Below, in pieces: positions 1-9,530 of a stretch of DNA of 64,000 nucleotides. The stretch's first letter is position 1; each line of letters starts with the position of its first letter. A program made the position numbers and the translations under genes. The DNA lies in assembly GCF_949820605.1 (NCBI RefSeq), contig NZ_CATKVU010000006.1:2615001-2679000 (forward strand), in the 5' to 3' direction. The stretch comes from Segatella copri. GTDB lineage: Bacteria; Bacteroidota; Bacteroidia; Bacteroidales; Bacteroidaceae. The notes beneath the pieces were generated by a model. It saw only the letters and a list, made by a program, of their open reading frames with translations, had not been told where the DNA came from and made no database searches.

Positions 1-2017
1 GGAGGGCGAAGTTGTTTGCCCATGTTGACTCCCAACCCAATTCCTCATTACCACTCTGTGATGGATAGAAACCGGCAGTACCATCGTAGTTGGCACCACC
101 AGAAACCAGAGCCAGGTGATAATAGTTAGGAATCTCAGAGTTACCCGATGTACCGGTACTTACGGCAATCTGGGCTGTGCTGAGCCACTTCATATCCTTC
201 AGCCAGTCGGTAGACTTCACGTTGTACATGAAACCGAGCGACCAGAATGTACCCCAGCGATGATCCTTACCGAAACGTGAAGAAGCATCGGTACGCAGAG
301 AGAAATCGGCATAGTAGAGCTCCTTATAGTTATACTCGCCACGCATGAAGAATGACAGGTAAGAATAATCAGAAGATGAATCTGCCCAGCGGCTGGCACG
401 TGTACCTGATGATACATTGGTCAGGAGATCGCTGGTCTGACCCTTGGAATATACCTGGAAACCATCTGAGTGGAAATTGACAGCCTCCTGACCCAGCATC
501 ACGTTGAACGAATGGATATCGTTCAGAGTGAAACGGTAGTTAGCCGTAGTAGTCTCTGTCAGGTTGATGGCATCGCTGCTCTGGCGTGCCGCAGTACCCT
601 GTCCGTGATTTGAAGAGAGACTTGGGAACGACTGGAGGAACGCTGTAGAATGGGTGAAATCGGCACCGAACTGAGTACGTATAGTCAGATTCTCTATCGG
701 ATAGATTTCAGCATACATGGTAGAGAGCACCTTATATTTCTTGTTCTTGATAGGATTCAAGCCCATGTAAACGATAGGGTTCTCGCTGGTTCCAGCCCAG
801 TTGCCTGCTGAAAGTGAAGCCAGACTGCCATCCTTTGCGTATGGATTCCAGTAAGGCAGCATGAATCGGCATGCTGAGATAGGAGTAACGGTAGTATAGC
901 TGCCGTCGTCAGCCTGCTGAGCCTCCTCATAGGCAGCCATGGTGTTGGTACCTACCTTCAACCACTTGCCAGCCTTTACATCAGCATTGGTGCGGATGTT
1001 GTAACGGCGGAAGGTTGAATTCTGTGCGATACCGTCCTGATCGTAGAAACCACCAGAAACATAGTAGTTCAAGCGGTCGGTAGCACGGTTGATAGAGAGT
1101 TCGTAGCTCTGCAGCGGAGCGCGGTCGTTGAACACCTCGTCCAGCCAGTTTACGTTTACTCTTGAAAGGAGATTGTAATCCTTACCTGTATCCAGACCTA
1201 CTTCTTTCTCAAACTGGATACGCTCATCAGTATTCATCATTTTCCAGTTGGTCTGTGCCAACTCAGAGAAACCATACTGTGCACGGAGCGTAATCTTCGC
1301 CTTGTCCATTGCCAAGCCTCGCTTGGAAGTGATGACAACCACACCATTGGCAGCACGTGCACCATAGATAGAGGTAGAAGAGGCATCTTTCAATACAGAG
1401 ATACTTTCGATGTCGTTAGGACTCAAAGTATTGAAATCAGAACTTGAGATTGGCACGCCGTCGAGGATAAAGAGTGGCGACTTGCCGGAGTTGATAGAGT
1501 TGGTACCACGGATTTGGAAGGTAGCCGCCTTGCTAGGTTCACCCGAAGAAGAGATGACCTGCAAACCAGTACTCTGTCCCTGCAAAGCTTGGTCGAAGCT
1601 TGCCGCCGGCACATTTTCTATCTTTTCAGACTTTACGGCAGACACGGAACCCGCAATGGTTCCCTTCTTTCTCACGCCATACGCCACCACAACCACTTCA
1701 TCCATCATCTTGGAATCCGAAGCAAGGGTGATGTTGAGCGTATTTGTCTGCGCTTTCACAACGTGCTTCTGCGTAACGCAGCCCACATAAGAGTAGACAA
1801 GCGTAGCCTTCGAAGCACCCTTAATTTCGATGGTATAGTTACCGTCAATATCGGTCACTACGCCATTTGATGTTCCCTCTTGCATAATGGTCACACCTAT
1901 CATCGGTTCGTTGTCATCAGCAGACACGACTGTACCCTTGACGCTGAAACTCTGCGCCAAGACCGATTGGATAGACAACAATACAAGTGAGACAAGTAAA
2001 AGAGTTAATCTTCTCAT
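1..2017 (-). CDS. SusC-like TonB-dependent outer-membrane receptor (partial)
   Basis: Outer-membrane importer that takes up oligosaccharides with a SusD lipoprotein and TonB energy. The ATG is at 2017, and about 672 codons are visible before the window edge cuts off the C-terminal barrel. The start gives a signal peptide (MRRLTLLLVSLVLLSIQSVLA), then a carboxypeptidase-regulatory-like domain (GTVVSADDNEPMIGVT), then the plug with QIRGTNSINSGKSPLFILDG and the SusC signature SIYGARAANGVVVITSKRG. The regulator, GH2, GH53 and PL1 genes upstream on the same strand suggest a pectic-galactan substrate; that is inference. susD would be expected just beyond position 1. A long leader (about 160 nt) separates the promoter near 2181-2212 from the start. 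Confidence 0.95.
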   Translation of the reverse strand, partial: MRRLTLLLVSLVLLSIQSVLAQSFSVKGTVVSADDNEPMIGVTIMQEGTSNGVVTDIDGNYTIEIKGASKATLVYSYVGCVTQKHVVKAQTNTLNITLASDSKMMDEVVVVAYGVRKKGTIAGSVSAVKSEKIENVPAASFDQALQGQSTGLQVISSSGEPSKAATFQIRGTNSINSGKSPLFILDGVPISSSDFNTLSPNDIESISVLKDASSTSIYGARAANGVVVITSKRGLAMDKAKITLRAQYGFSELAQTNWKMMNTDERIQFEKEVGLDTGKDYNLLSRVNVNWLDEVFNDRAPLQSYELSINRATDRLNYYVSGGFYDQDGIAQNSTFRRYNIRTNADVKAGKWLKVGTNTMAAYEEAQQADDGSYTTVTPISACRFMLPYWNPYAKDGSLASLSAGNWAGTSENPIVYMGLNPIKNKKYKVLSTMYAEIYPIENLTIRTQFGADFTHSTAFLQSFPSLSSNHGQGTAARQSSDAINLTETTTANYRFTLNDIHSFNVMLGQEAVNFHSDGFQVYSKGQTSDLLTNVSSGTRASRWADSSSDYSYLSFFMRGEYNYKELYYADFSLRTDASSRFGKDHRWGTFWSLGFMYNVKSTDWLKDMKWLSTAQIAVSTGTSGNSEIPNYYHLALVSGGANYDGTAGFYPSQSGNEELGWESTWANNFAL

Positions 2018-2384
2018 CCTTGTTTGTTTCAAGTTTATTAATTAATAATTATTATTTTTTTCTCATTTTTTTCTCGTTTGGTAAAAGCCGAAAGCACTCA
2101 GGGCAACACTTCGCCCCTCCATTTATACATTCTTTCACTAATATGCACGCATGGAAATACCTATTTAACTTAAATCGGTGCAAAATTACGAATATTTTCT
2201 TATTTGCACAAGATAATCGCTTAAAAATTAAATAATTAACACGAAATATCTATGTTTTTTAGCATATATGCTCATAAATTTAGTTAATTGTCGATTTTTT
2301 GTCACGTCCGATTACAGATTGCAAAAACAAGTTCAATACACACCTTTTTTTGTTTCTATGCAGCCGTTTTCATAAAGCTGAAAT
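2018..2384. other. Intergenic region with SusC leader and AT-rich spacer
   Basis: No gene is visible. The part up to about 2175 is the predicted SusC 5' leader; 2213-2362 is AT-rich with no structure recognised. Bases 2363-2384 could be one further degenerate unit of the adjoining array because they have the right length, but the sequence match is weak. Confidence 0.5.
2181..2212 (-). promoter_or_regulatory. Promoter of the SusC gene
   Basis: Minus-strand TAATTTTG (2181-2188) fits the Bacteroidetes -7 box, and CTTG (2209-2212), one base off TTTG, lies 20 nt upstream. Predicted transcription start is near 2175. Confidence 0.55.
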
Positions 2385-2736
2385 TACGTCCCGACGCATC
2401 TTGCACTACGTCGGGACGTATCTTTTGCTGCGTCGGGACGTAGCAAATGCTACATCGGGACGCATTTTTTACTGCATCGGAACGTATTTTATCAGCTGAC
2501 TCAAGTAGCTCAGTCAGCTGACGCAAGTAGCTCAATCAGCTGACGCAAGTAGCTCAATCAGCTGACGCAAGTAGCTCAGTCAGCTGACGCAGATATCTCG
2601 ACAAGCCGAAGGATACGTCTCCATTAGCCTACGGAGTCGTATCCGTAACCCGACGGAGTTATATCCGTAACCCAATGCTGTCATATTCTTAACCCCACGC
2701 AGCCATATCTATAGGCAAACGGAAGCACATCATTTA
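2385..2736. repeat. 22-bp-periodic drifting repeat array 1 (16 units)
   Basis: Exactly 352 bp, or 16 consecutive units of 22 bp. Units 1-5 carry ACGTCGGGACG-like cores. Units 6-9 (2495-2582) are almost identical, with core CAAGTAGCTCARTCA. Units 10-13 shift to GGAGTCGTATCCGTAA. The last unit (2715-2736) is AAACGGAAGCACATC-like and ends one base before the stop codon of the leftward regulator gene. A 22-bp period is not a multiple of three, so this is not a coding repeat, and there are no spacers as in CRISPR. Units 1 and 2 contain an 11-bp inverted repeat (ACGTCCCGACG, 2386-2396, with CGTCGGGACGT, 2409-2419). Arrays 2 and 3 share the period. Confidence 0.9.
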
Positions 2737-2737
2737 T

Positions 2738-5617
2738 TTACCTCTTCACCTTCATATATTCCGTAGGAGTCATGCCATACTCCTTGGAGAAGCATTTGGA
2801 GAAATAACTGCTGTTGGAAAAACCAACGGTATACATCACCTCGGAAACACTGAACTTGCCCTGGCTCAGGAGCTCGGCAGCACGGCTCATACGCATCTCA
2901 CGGATATACTCTACAGGCGTACGACCCGTTATCGCCTTCGTTTTGCGATACAGCTGCTTGCCACCTATACCTATCACATCCTGCAACATCGAAACGTTGA
3001 AGTCGGAATCAATCATATGCTTCTCTATCGCCTCATTGATCTCTTCGAGCAGACGCTTGTCTGCCGCATCCAACTCGCTGACATCTACCATCTTCTTTTC
3101 CTCTTCAGAAGACTCAGATCGTGCAGGAACTGGTTCTGAGGATGATGACTCAGGCTCAGATACAGGCGAAGCGGATAACCCAGTGGCAACAGAAGATGAC
3201 ACATCAGGAATCTTCACGTTCAGGTAGCGGACCATCAGAGCAGTCACCTCATCAAATGAATGATGAGCCACAGCTGCCTTCAAATCTTCCGTCAGACGGT
3301 TGAAGAAGTCTATACGCATCTGTACCTGCTCCAACACCTCAGCCTTCTGCTTCTGGGCATCAGCCAGTTCCTTGCGCAGAAAATACCAGCTTACCAGCCA
3401 TGCCACAAACACGATGAGTGCCGTGATATAGAAGAGCTTGCACCACCAGGAGAGATACCAAGGCGGCAGGACGGAGATGTCGAGCGAATAAACCTCGACG
3501 GCTATCTTGCCTTCACCATCCACGGCATGAACCGTAAGATGATAATCGCCATAAGACAAACCATTGTAGGTGATATCGATATTGCCGGAGTTCAGATAAT
3601 GCCAGTCGTGATCGCTGCCTTCGAGTTTGTAAGCATAAACGGCTGAAGGATGATCGGCAAAAGGAAGGTCGGTGAGCTGCAAGGTGAAGTTGTTCTCATC
3701 ACTCTTCAGTTCCAGGATTTCTCCACGCTCCTCACGAGCCTCTCCGTTTACGATGATTCCAGCCAGCATCAAGCGGGTAAACTGCTTAGGCTTCTGTACT
3801 ACATCGGAACTGATTGCCACATAGCCGTCATTGCCGCCCATCATTACCTCATGAGTCTGTCTGCTGTAACAGATGTTGAGCGGCACAACAGAAGGAATCA
3901 TGAAGCGCTGGCTCTCGCCCTCAGGATTGATTACGCAGCATTCATTGCCCGATACCACCCACATCTTGCCTTCCACATCGCACATGGTACTTACCTTGCC
4001 ACCAATCTGCCATGTCTTGGAAGAAAAGCTGTTACCCAGCACAGAACCGGCTGCATAATAACAGGTTACCGAACTGTTATCACCCATCCAGATATTGCCC
4101 TTGCTGTCTGCCATCAGATAGTTGACAACATCTGAGTTAGCTACCTGCACCACCTTCATATTGTTCGGATTGATGCAGTTGAGACGGGTATAGGTAGAAA
4201 CCCAAATCCTACCCTTTCCATCCATCACCATCTGACCTACATGCAAACCAGAGAGCGCATTCTTTCCCTTGTCCGAGTAATGCCAGTCGGCTATGGTCTT
4301 GCCGCTCAGAAGAGCCGCCTTATCCATCACGAAGACACCGCCCTGATAAGAACCCATCCATATCCTGCCCTTCTTGTCCTGGAGAATATCGTAAGCCCAG
4401 GCAGTAGAATACTTGCCACTCTTATCGTAGACGATGAAGTTGCGCATCTGATGAGAACTGCGGTCATAGAAGTTGATGCCATGGTCGGTACAGATCCATA
4501 CATCGCCGTCATGGTCTTCATAAATCTTGCGTACACGGTTATGACTCAGCGGGAAGGCAGAGCTGTTCTGCTTGTACCATGCCACATTCTGATAACCTTC
4601 AGCATTCCGGGTGAAATGAATCAGACCGTTGGTACCGCCCATCCACCATTCGCCGTTACGGGTCTGGAGCATGGCATGGAGACAGTTGCCCTCACCCGAC
4701 ATCGTAATCTTATCGAGCGATACATAGCGGTAATAGGTATGGGTAGTGAGACGGGAGAGTCCATTGTCAGTACCCACCCATACATTCTGCCATTTATCTA
4801 CAAAGCAAGCCCAGACGATGTTGTTAGGAATAGAAGCATCATCGCGGGAATCGTGGATATAATGGGTGATGGCATTGGAGAGTGCCATCTGATAGAGTCC
4901 GTTATCGGTTCCGATATAGAGATTGCCGGCAGCATCGGCAGAGAGACATTTGATGGAATTGCCGTTGAGAGCTGGAATCTGTGAGAAGTTCCTGAGCTGC
5001 AGATCGGCACAATAGAGAGCGCCCTCGGTTCCAATCCAGTAGCATCGGCGCTTGGCATCATAGGCGAGCGCATTGACCAGCGGCTGTTCTCCGGCACGGA
5101 GCGGAATCAGTCTGCTGCCGAGATGCAGACCAGCGAGCGAACCTACGAGCAAGCCTCGCGGAGTAGAGAGCAAGGCATAGACATCGCCACCGAAGTCAGT
5201 CTTACCGCCTTTCATATCGAGCACACGGAGTTCCTTCAACTGCCTGCGTTTCGTCTCATCTGCAAAAGCCTTCATGGCAGGTGTTTCGGCATATTGATAA
5301 GATTGCGTATCGAATTTCAGGATACCGTTGCCGGTAGCCAGATAGAGCATTCTGCCCTCGAAACCGAGCGCATTGACACGCGTATTGCTGAATGTATGTT
5401 CCTGAAAATGGCGGTAGCCATGATAACCATCATAGCTGTAAAGACCGTTGTCGGTTCCGAGCCATATCATTCCATCACTGTCCTGGGTAATGGCACAAAC
5501 TGCCTGAGCACCTTCAAGGGAGGTGTTGACGAAACGCTGCGCATGGATGGCAAGCGAAATAAAGAGCATAGCAATTGCCATGCTGATGCGGTATATAGGT
5601 TTTATTGACTTTTTCAT
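2738..5617 (-). CDS. Membrane sensor with AraC-type DNA-binding domain, kinase lost (HTCS/SusR-like)
   Basis: Probable sugar-responsive activator of the neighbouring PUL. It has 959 residues from the ATG at 5617. A signal/anchor at the N-terminus is followed by two-component-propeller repeats (IWLGTDNGLYSYDG, NVWVGTDNGLSRL and others), a Y_Y_Y-type domain, and one membrane helix near residues 725-747. The cytoplasmic part has a helix, MRIDFFNRLTEDLKA, that aligns with an HTCS H-box but has Glu (about residue 777) where the phospho-accepting His belongs. There is no HATPase and no receiver. A Ser/Pro/Glu-rich linker leads to an AraC HTH pair (residues 850-959). An in-frame ATG 18 nt further upstream lies before the predicted transcription start, so 5617 is preferred. 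The stop codon abuts repeat array 1. Confidence 0.85.
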   Translation of the reverse strand: MKKSIKPIYRISMAIAMLFISLAIHAQRFVNTSLEGAQAVCAITQDSDGMIWLGTDNGLYSYDGYHGYRHFQEHTFSNTRVNALGFEGRMLYLATGNGILKFDTQSYQYAETPAMKAFADETKRRQLKELRVLDMKGGKTDFGGDVYALLSTPRGLLVGSLAGLHLGSRLIPLRAGEQPLVNALAYDAKRRCYWIGTEGALYCADLQLRNFSQIPALNGNSIKCLSADAAGNLYIGTDNGLYQMALSNAITHYIHDSRDDASIPNNIVWACFVDKWQNVWVGTDNGLSRLTTHTYYRYVSLDKITMSGEGNCLHAMLQTRNGEWWMGGTNGLIHFTRNAEGYQNVAWYKQNSSAFPLSHNRVRKIYEDHDGDVWICTDHGINFYDRSSHQMRNFIVYDKSGKYSTAWAYDILQDKKGRIWMGSYQGGVFVMDKAALLSGKTIADWHYSDKGKNALSGLHVGQMVMDGKGRIWVSTYTRLNCINPNNMKVVQVANSDVVNYLMADSKGNIWMGDNSSVTCYYAAGSVLGNSFSSKTWQIGGKVSTMCDVEGKMWVVSGNECCVINPEGESQRFMIPSVVPLNICYSRQTHEVMMGGNDGYVAISSDVVQKPKQFTRLMLAGIIVNGEAREERGEILELKSDENNFTLQLTDLPFADHPSAVYAYKLEGSDHDWHYLNSGNIDITYNGLSYGDYHLTVHAVDGEGKIAVEVYSLDISVLPPWYLSWWCKLFYITALIVFVAWLVSWYFLRKELADAQKQKAEVLEQVQMRIDFFNRLTEDLKAAVAHHSFDEVTALMVRYLNVKIPDVSSSVATGLSASPVSEPESSSSEPVPARSESSEEEKKMVDVSELDAADKRLLEEINEAIEKHMIDSDFNVSMLQDVIGIGGKQLYRKTKAITGRTPVEYIREMRMSRAAELLSQGKFSVSEVMYTVGFSNSSYFSKCFSKEYGMTPTEYMKVKR

Positions 5618-5622
5618 GCGTG

Positions 5623-5654
5623 CAAATTTACACAATATTCATGATAACGCCAAA
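5623..5654 (-). promoter_or_regulatory. Consensus promoter of the sensor/AraC regulator, possibly leaderless
   Basis: Minus-strand TTTG (5651-5654), 20 nt, then TAAATTTG (5623-5630): a full Bacteroidetes match. The expected start of transcription falls within a few bases of the ATG at 5617, so the mRNA may have almost no 5' leader. Confidence 0.75.
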
Positions 5655-5674
5655 AAATATCGGAGGAAATTCAT

Positions 5675-5722
5675 AAAAAAAGAATCCCCTGGGAAAAATA
5701 GCCGCTGCTATTCCCAGAGGAT
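5675..5722 (-). terminator. Intrinsic terminator of the GH53-GH2 unit
   Basis: Arms 5684-5695 and 5711-5722 pair; a T-run follows on the minus strand (5675-5681). It lies 50 bp downstream of the GH2 stop codon. Confidence 0.8.
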
Positions 5723-5772
5723 CCGATATAAACTATATACTTTATAACCAACCGAAATCGGTCTTTGTTATC

Positions 5773-8223
5773 TTATATTGCCTGGAGCGTAATCGACTTT
5801 TCGATATTTCGCTTGCTGTCTTTTACCTTCAGGATGATGTCGCCCTTCTGCTTGCTGCTCTGTACGATGACAACGAGTTTGCCGGAGAAGAGTTTCATCT
5901 GTGGCTGGGTGAACGGTTCGAGCGATGTGGCATCGCCATTGCAGGCTGCCTTAAAAGTGCCGGCACCACTCACCTCGAAGGTCAGTTCGTCATCGGCAAG
6001 CGGACATTCATTGCCGTCCTTATCCTGCAGACTCACGGTGATGAAGGCAAGGTCGTTGCCATCGGCATTCAGAAGCACATTGTGCTCATCGGTACAGCCT
6101 TCTACCATGCAGGCAATAGGCTCATGATCAGGTGTTTCTACACTGAACTTCATCTGCGCAGGCTCGCCGGCGGTACGCTTCACGTCCTCGCCAACCTTAT
6201 CGCCATACTGGTTATAGGTAACCACGCGAATCTCACCCGGTTCATACTTCACATTGTTCCAGCGCAGACGGTAGCGGTCCAGACGGCTTGACTTGTCCTT
6301 GCGAACCCTGCCCTGACTCTTGCCGTTGACGAAGAGTTCGCCTTCCACACCATCGGTATAGCAATATACAGGGGTAACCTGTCCTTCTCTGCCCTTCCAG
6401 TTCCAGTGAGGAAGAAGATGGGTGGTATGCTGCTGCTCGTTCCAGCGGGCACGATACATATAGTAGCGGTCCTTTGGAAGTCCGGCAAGGTCACAGATGC
6501 CGAAGTAGCTGCTACGGCTTGGCCAGTAGGTATCGTAAGGAGTAGGCTCGCCCAGATAGTCGTAACCGGTCCATACAAACTCACCGATTACCCAACTGTA
6601 GTCATCCTGCATCTTCCAGTCATCATCCGGAAGATTGCTCCAGGAACAGTATTCGGTATCATAGCTTGAGCACTGACCATCAGGATAGGTAGCCTTATCA
6701 CTTACCACTACCGGGAACTTGTATACGCCACGGGAGCTGACCGTAGAGGCGGTTTCAGAACCGAGGAGGAAGCCCTGAGGCAACTGCTCGATATTCTTAT
6801 AATATTTATGTACGCGATAGTTGAAGCCCGGCACGTCCATTACCTGGGCAAATCCACTCTTCAGGGCAGCCTCAGCCTGATCCATACCCTGGGTAACAGG
6901 GCGGGATGGGTCGTACTGATGACAGATATCCTGCAGATGCTTAGCAATCTGCACACCCTCCTTGCTCCACTGTTCAGGAATCTCGTTACCGATGCTCCAC
7001 ATCACGATGCTAGGATGGTTGCGATGGTGCTTTACCAGATTGGTGATATCCTTATCGCTCCACTCCTTGAAGAAGTTGGCATAGCCGTTCTTGCATTTAG
7101 GATAAATCCACATATCGAAACTCTCTGCCATTACCATCATACCGAGGGAATCGCAGATTTCCATCTGCATGGTAGAAGGCATGTTGTGGGCAGTACGGAT
7201 AGCATCGCAACCCATCTGCTTCATCGTCTTGATCTGGCGGATGAGAGCTGCCTTGTTCTCTGCTGCACCCAACGGACCGAGGTCGTGGTGCAGACAGACA
7301 CCTTTCAGTTTACGGGTAACACCATTGAGTTGGAAGCCATAATCCTTGGATACGGCGATGGTGCGGATACCGGTCTTCAGGGTCTGAACATCAGCCACCT
7401 TCTTTCCTTCATATCGGATAAGTTTTACCTGATAGAGATAAGGAGATTCCGGAGACCAGAGCTGAGGATTCGCTACCTTCAGAGTAGTCTTGATTTCAGG
7501 ATTGGCACCTGTGACGGTCTGCTCGGCAACCTTCTTGCCAGCCTCATCCAACAGGGCTATAACGGTCTTGCCCGACTTACCAGTCTTTCCTTCCAGCAGC
7601 GCATTTACTTCTACTTCAGCTTCCTGCTTATCAGCTTTCAGGGTACGCACGAAGGTATCCCAGGTAGAGAAGTTTTCGTTGCCATAGAGTTCTATGAAAA
7701 CCGGACGGTAAAGACCGCCTCCCGGATACCAACGACTGCTCTCCTCTACATTATTAAGATGTACCTCGATGAGATTACTCTTACCAAACTGGATGAAAGG
7801 TGTGATGTCGATGCGGAAGGCATTGTAGCCGTAAGCCCATCTGCCAGCCTCCTTGCCATTGACGCTGACAACAGGCTGGCTCATGGCACCGTCGAAGACG
7901 AGTACGGCACGCTTATAGCCCTTAGGAGCCGTCCAGTTCATCTTATACATTCCTTCACCTATCCAAGGCAGCGCACCAGAGCGCCCCGACTTCTCGGTCT
8001 TTTCGGTTTCGCCATTCTGCTCGATGGCCACCATCTGCAGGTCCCATTTCTTATCGAAAGGACCCGCGATAGCCCAGTCGTGCGGAACAGCTACCTGCTG
8101 CCACGTCTTGCCATCACGGGAGAAGTCCCATGAAGGCAGGTTAATAACCTTTCTGCTCTGCGCCTGGCACAGCGTAGTGAGTGCCAGGGCAAGAGTCATG
8201 AAAGTAATGCTTCTCTTGATCAT
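5773..8223 (-). CDS. GH2 family beta-galactosidase, secreted
   Basis: Exo-acting glycosidase expected to remove terminal beta-galactose from oligosaccharides released by the GH53 enzyme. It has 816 residues with signal peptide MIKRSITFMTLALALTTLCQAQ. A sugar-binding jelly-roll and an immunoglobulin-like domain fill residues 30-290, then the TIM barrel. The acid/base Glu is E414 (WSIGNEIPEQ) and the nucleophile is probably E490 (LLGSETAST). A C-terminal bacterial Ig-like/DUF4982-type part follows (about 690-816). Its start is 17 bp from the GH53 stop, so the two are cotranscribed. Exact substrate is inferred from context. Confidence 0.9.
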   Translation of the reverse strand: MIKRSITFMTLALALTTLCQAQSRKVINLPSWDFSRDGKTWQQVAVPHDWAIAGPFDKKWDLQMVAIEQNGETEKTEKSGRSGALPWIGEGMYKMNWTAPKGYKRAVLVFDGAMSQPVVSVNGKEAGRWAYGYNAFRIDITPFIQFGKSNLIEVHLNNVEESSRWYPGGGLYRPVFIELYGNENFSTWDTFVRTLKADKQEAEVEVNALLEGKTGKSGKTVIALLDEAGKKVAEQTVTGANPEIKTTLKVANPQLWSPESPYLYQVKLIRYEGKKVADVQTLKTGIRTIAVSKDYGFQLNGVTRKLKGVCLHHDLGPLGAAENKAALIRQIKTMKQMGCDAIRTAHNMPSTMQMEICDSLGMMVMAESFDMWIYPKCKNGYANFFKEWSDKDITNLVKHHRNHPSIVMWSIGNEIPEQWSKEGVQIAKHLQDICHQYDPSRPVTQGMDQAEAALKSGFAQVMDVPGFNYRVHKYYKNIEQLPQGFLLGSETASTVSSRGVYKFPVVVSDKATYPDGQCSSYDTEYCSWSNLPDDDWKMQDDYSWVIGEFVWTGYDYLGEPTPYDTYWPSRSSYFGICDLAGLPKDRYYMYRARWNEQQHTTHLLPHWNWKGREGQVTPVYCYTDGVEGELFVNGKSQGRVRKDKSSRLDRYRLRWNNVKYEPGEIRVVTYNQYGDKVGEDVKRTAGEPAQMKFSVETPDHEPIACMVEGCTDEHNVLLNADGNDLAFITVSLQDKDGNECPLADDELTFEVSGAGTFKAACNGDATSLEPFTQPQMKLFSGKLVVIVQSSKQKGDIILKVKDSKRNIEKSITLQAI

Positions 8224-8240
8224 ATTGCTATTTAATATTT

Positions 8241-9326
8241 TTATTTATATGCATCGAATACGGCAGTTGGTTTGCCGCTGTTGTCGAAGGCTCCCTTGGT
8301 ATATGCAGACCAACCCAGAGTGGTATAGTTGGCTGGCTTCCAGTTGTTGTAAACTTCCGGTTCCCAATAGAAGATACCCTCGCAAGTAGAGATTGCCTTG
8401 CAGCCATCCACCATCTTCTTCATCATGGGCGCAGCCTGGTCAGAGCCCCACCACATACCGATTTCAGAGATGATGACATGGCAGTTGTACTGTTCTGATA
8501 AAGTCTTAATATTATTCAGACAATTGGTGGTTAAATCCTGCCAATTGTTATCTTCTGGATAAAGTGACATACCGATGACATCCCATTTTCCACCCTTCTT
8601 CTTCAATTCACCAAAGAGCCAGGTATAACGGCCGAGGTTATTACCCTCATCCACGTGCACGATGACTTTAGCTTGTGGATAAACCGCCTTTACGGCATCA
8701 TATCCGGCGTTAACATAAGCAGCAAAGTTGGCTGCATTCTTAGATACCTGACCGGTTACAGCCTCATCGCTGTTGAAGAGCATTCCGTCGCGGGTTTCAT
8801 TGCCCACCTGCACCCACTCTACGTTGGTTACACCTCTATCCTTCAGGGCATTCAACACATCCTTGGTATGATCAGCCACAGCCTGTTTCATCTGTTCGGC
8901 AGTATAGCCCTGCCATGCAGCCGGAACTTTCTGGTTGCCCGGGTCAGCCCAGGTATCAGAATAGTGGAAGTCAATCATCAGACGGAAGCCGAGCTGCTGA
9001 GCACGCCAAGCCTTGGCGATGACATCATCCTTGCCACACCAGCCACCTTCCGGATTTACCCAGACACGCAGACGGATAGAATTGGTTTCCTCTTCGCGGA
9101 GGAGCTTCATGCATTCTGTAGCCTTGCCATTCTGATTATAGAATTTCACACCATCCTTCTCCATCTCTGTGAGCCAACTTACATCGGCGCCCTTGGCGAA
9201 GCCACTCATATCGTATGTTTTCTCCTGCTCGTGAACAGTAGAATCGTCGCTGCTGCAACTTGTTCCTGTAATAGAGAACAAGAGTGCTGAAGCCAGCAAT
9301 ATGGCTTTTCCAAATATATTCTTCAT
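8241..9326 (-). CDS. GH53 endo-beta-1,4-galactanase lipoprotein
   Basis: Cleaves beta-1,4-galactan, the side chain of rhamnogalacturonan I. It has 361 residues. The N-terminus is a lipoprotein signal (SITGTSC, Cys24) followed by SSDDS, an acidic stretch like the surface-export signal of Bacteroidetes lipoproteins, so display at the cell surface is likely. GH53 landmarks are GADVSWL, the acid/base Glu177 in WVQVGNETRDG, and the nucleophile Glu288 in IISEIGMWWG. It is the first gene of a two-gene unit with the GH2. The combination regulator, GH2, GH53, SusC matches characterised pectic-galactan loci of Bacteroides. Confidence 0.94.
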   Translation of the reverse strand: MKNIFGKAILLASALLFSITGTSCSSDDSTVHEQEKTYDMSGFAKGADVSWLTEMEKDGVKFYNQNGKATECMKLLREEETNSIRLRVWVNPEGGWCGKDDVIAKAWRAQQLGFRLMIDFHYSDTWADPGNQKVPAAWQGYTAEQMKQAVADHTKDVLNALKDRGVTNVEWVQVGNETRDGMLFNSDEAVTGQVSKNAANFAAYVNAGYDAVKAVYPQAKVIVHVDEGNNLGRYTWLFGELKKKGGKWDVIGMSLYPEDNNWQDLTTNCLNNIKTLSEQYNCHVIISEIGMWWGSDQAAPMMKKMVDGCKAISTCEGIFYWEPEVYNNWKPANYTTLGWSAYTKGAFDNSGKPTAVFDAYK

Positions 9327-9344
9327 TGTTTTACTTTTAGGTTG

Positions 9345-9398
9345 CGTTTTACGTTAAAATACGTTTTACGTTTAAAATTGTTTTCGGTTACAAAAGTA
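9345..9398 (-). promoter_or_regulatory. GH53 promoter -7 box and leader direct repeat
   Basis: Minus-strand TACTTTTG (9391-9398) is a -7 box without a clear -33 partner. The leader holds two copies of CGTTTTACGTT (9345-9355, 9362-9372) spaced 17 bp, a possible operator; its binding factor is unknown. Confidence 0.5.
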
Positions 9399-9443
9399 GA
9401 GAAAAGAGAAGAAAACAGCAGATAGATTTAAGACAAAAATAAA

Positions 9444-9489
9444 GAAAAAACGGACAAAAGCAAATCTTTATCTAGCTTTTGTCCGTTTT
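9444..9489. terminator. Terminator after the PL1 gene
   Basis: Perfect 12-bp arms ACGGACAAAAGC (9450-9461) and its complement (9475-9486), with a T-run on the minus strand. It follows the PL1 stop codon at 9531. Confidence 0.85.
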
Positions 9490-9530
9490 GTCATTAAAAA
9501 AGCAAGAATCTTTAAATCAGTTCTATACCT

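Noticed and set aside
2385..2736. Array 1 as a CRISPR array
   Set aside because: Units follow each other with no spacers, drift in sequence and are only 22 bp; no cas gene is present.
6808..8133. Long rightward ORF opposite the GH2 gene (441 codons)
   Set aside because: It is a shadow of the real GH2 frame; no promoter or family motif.
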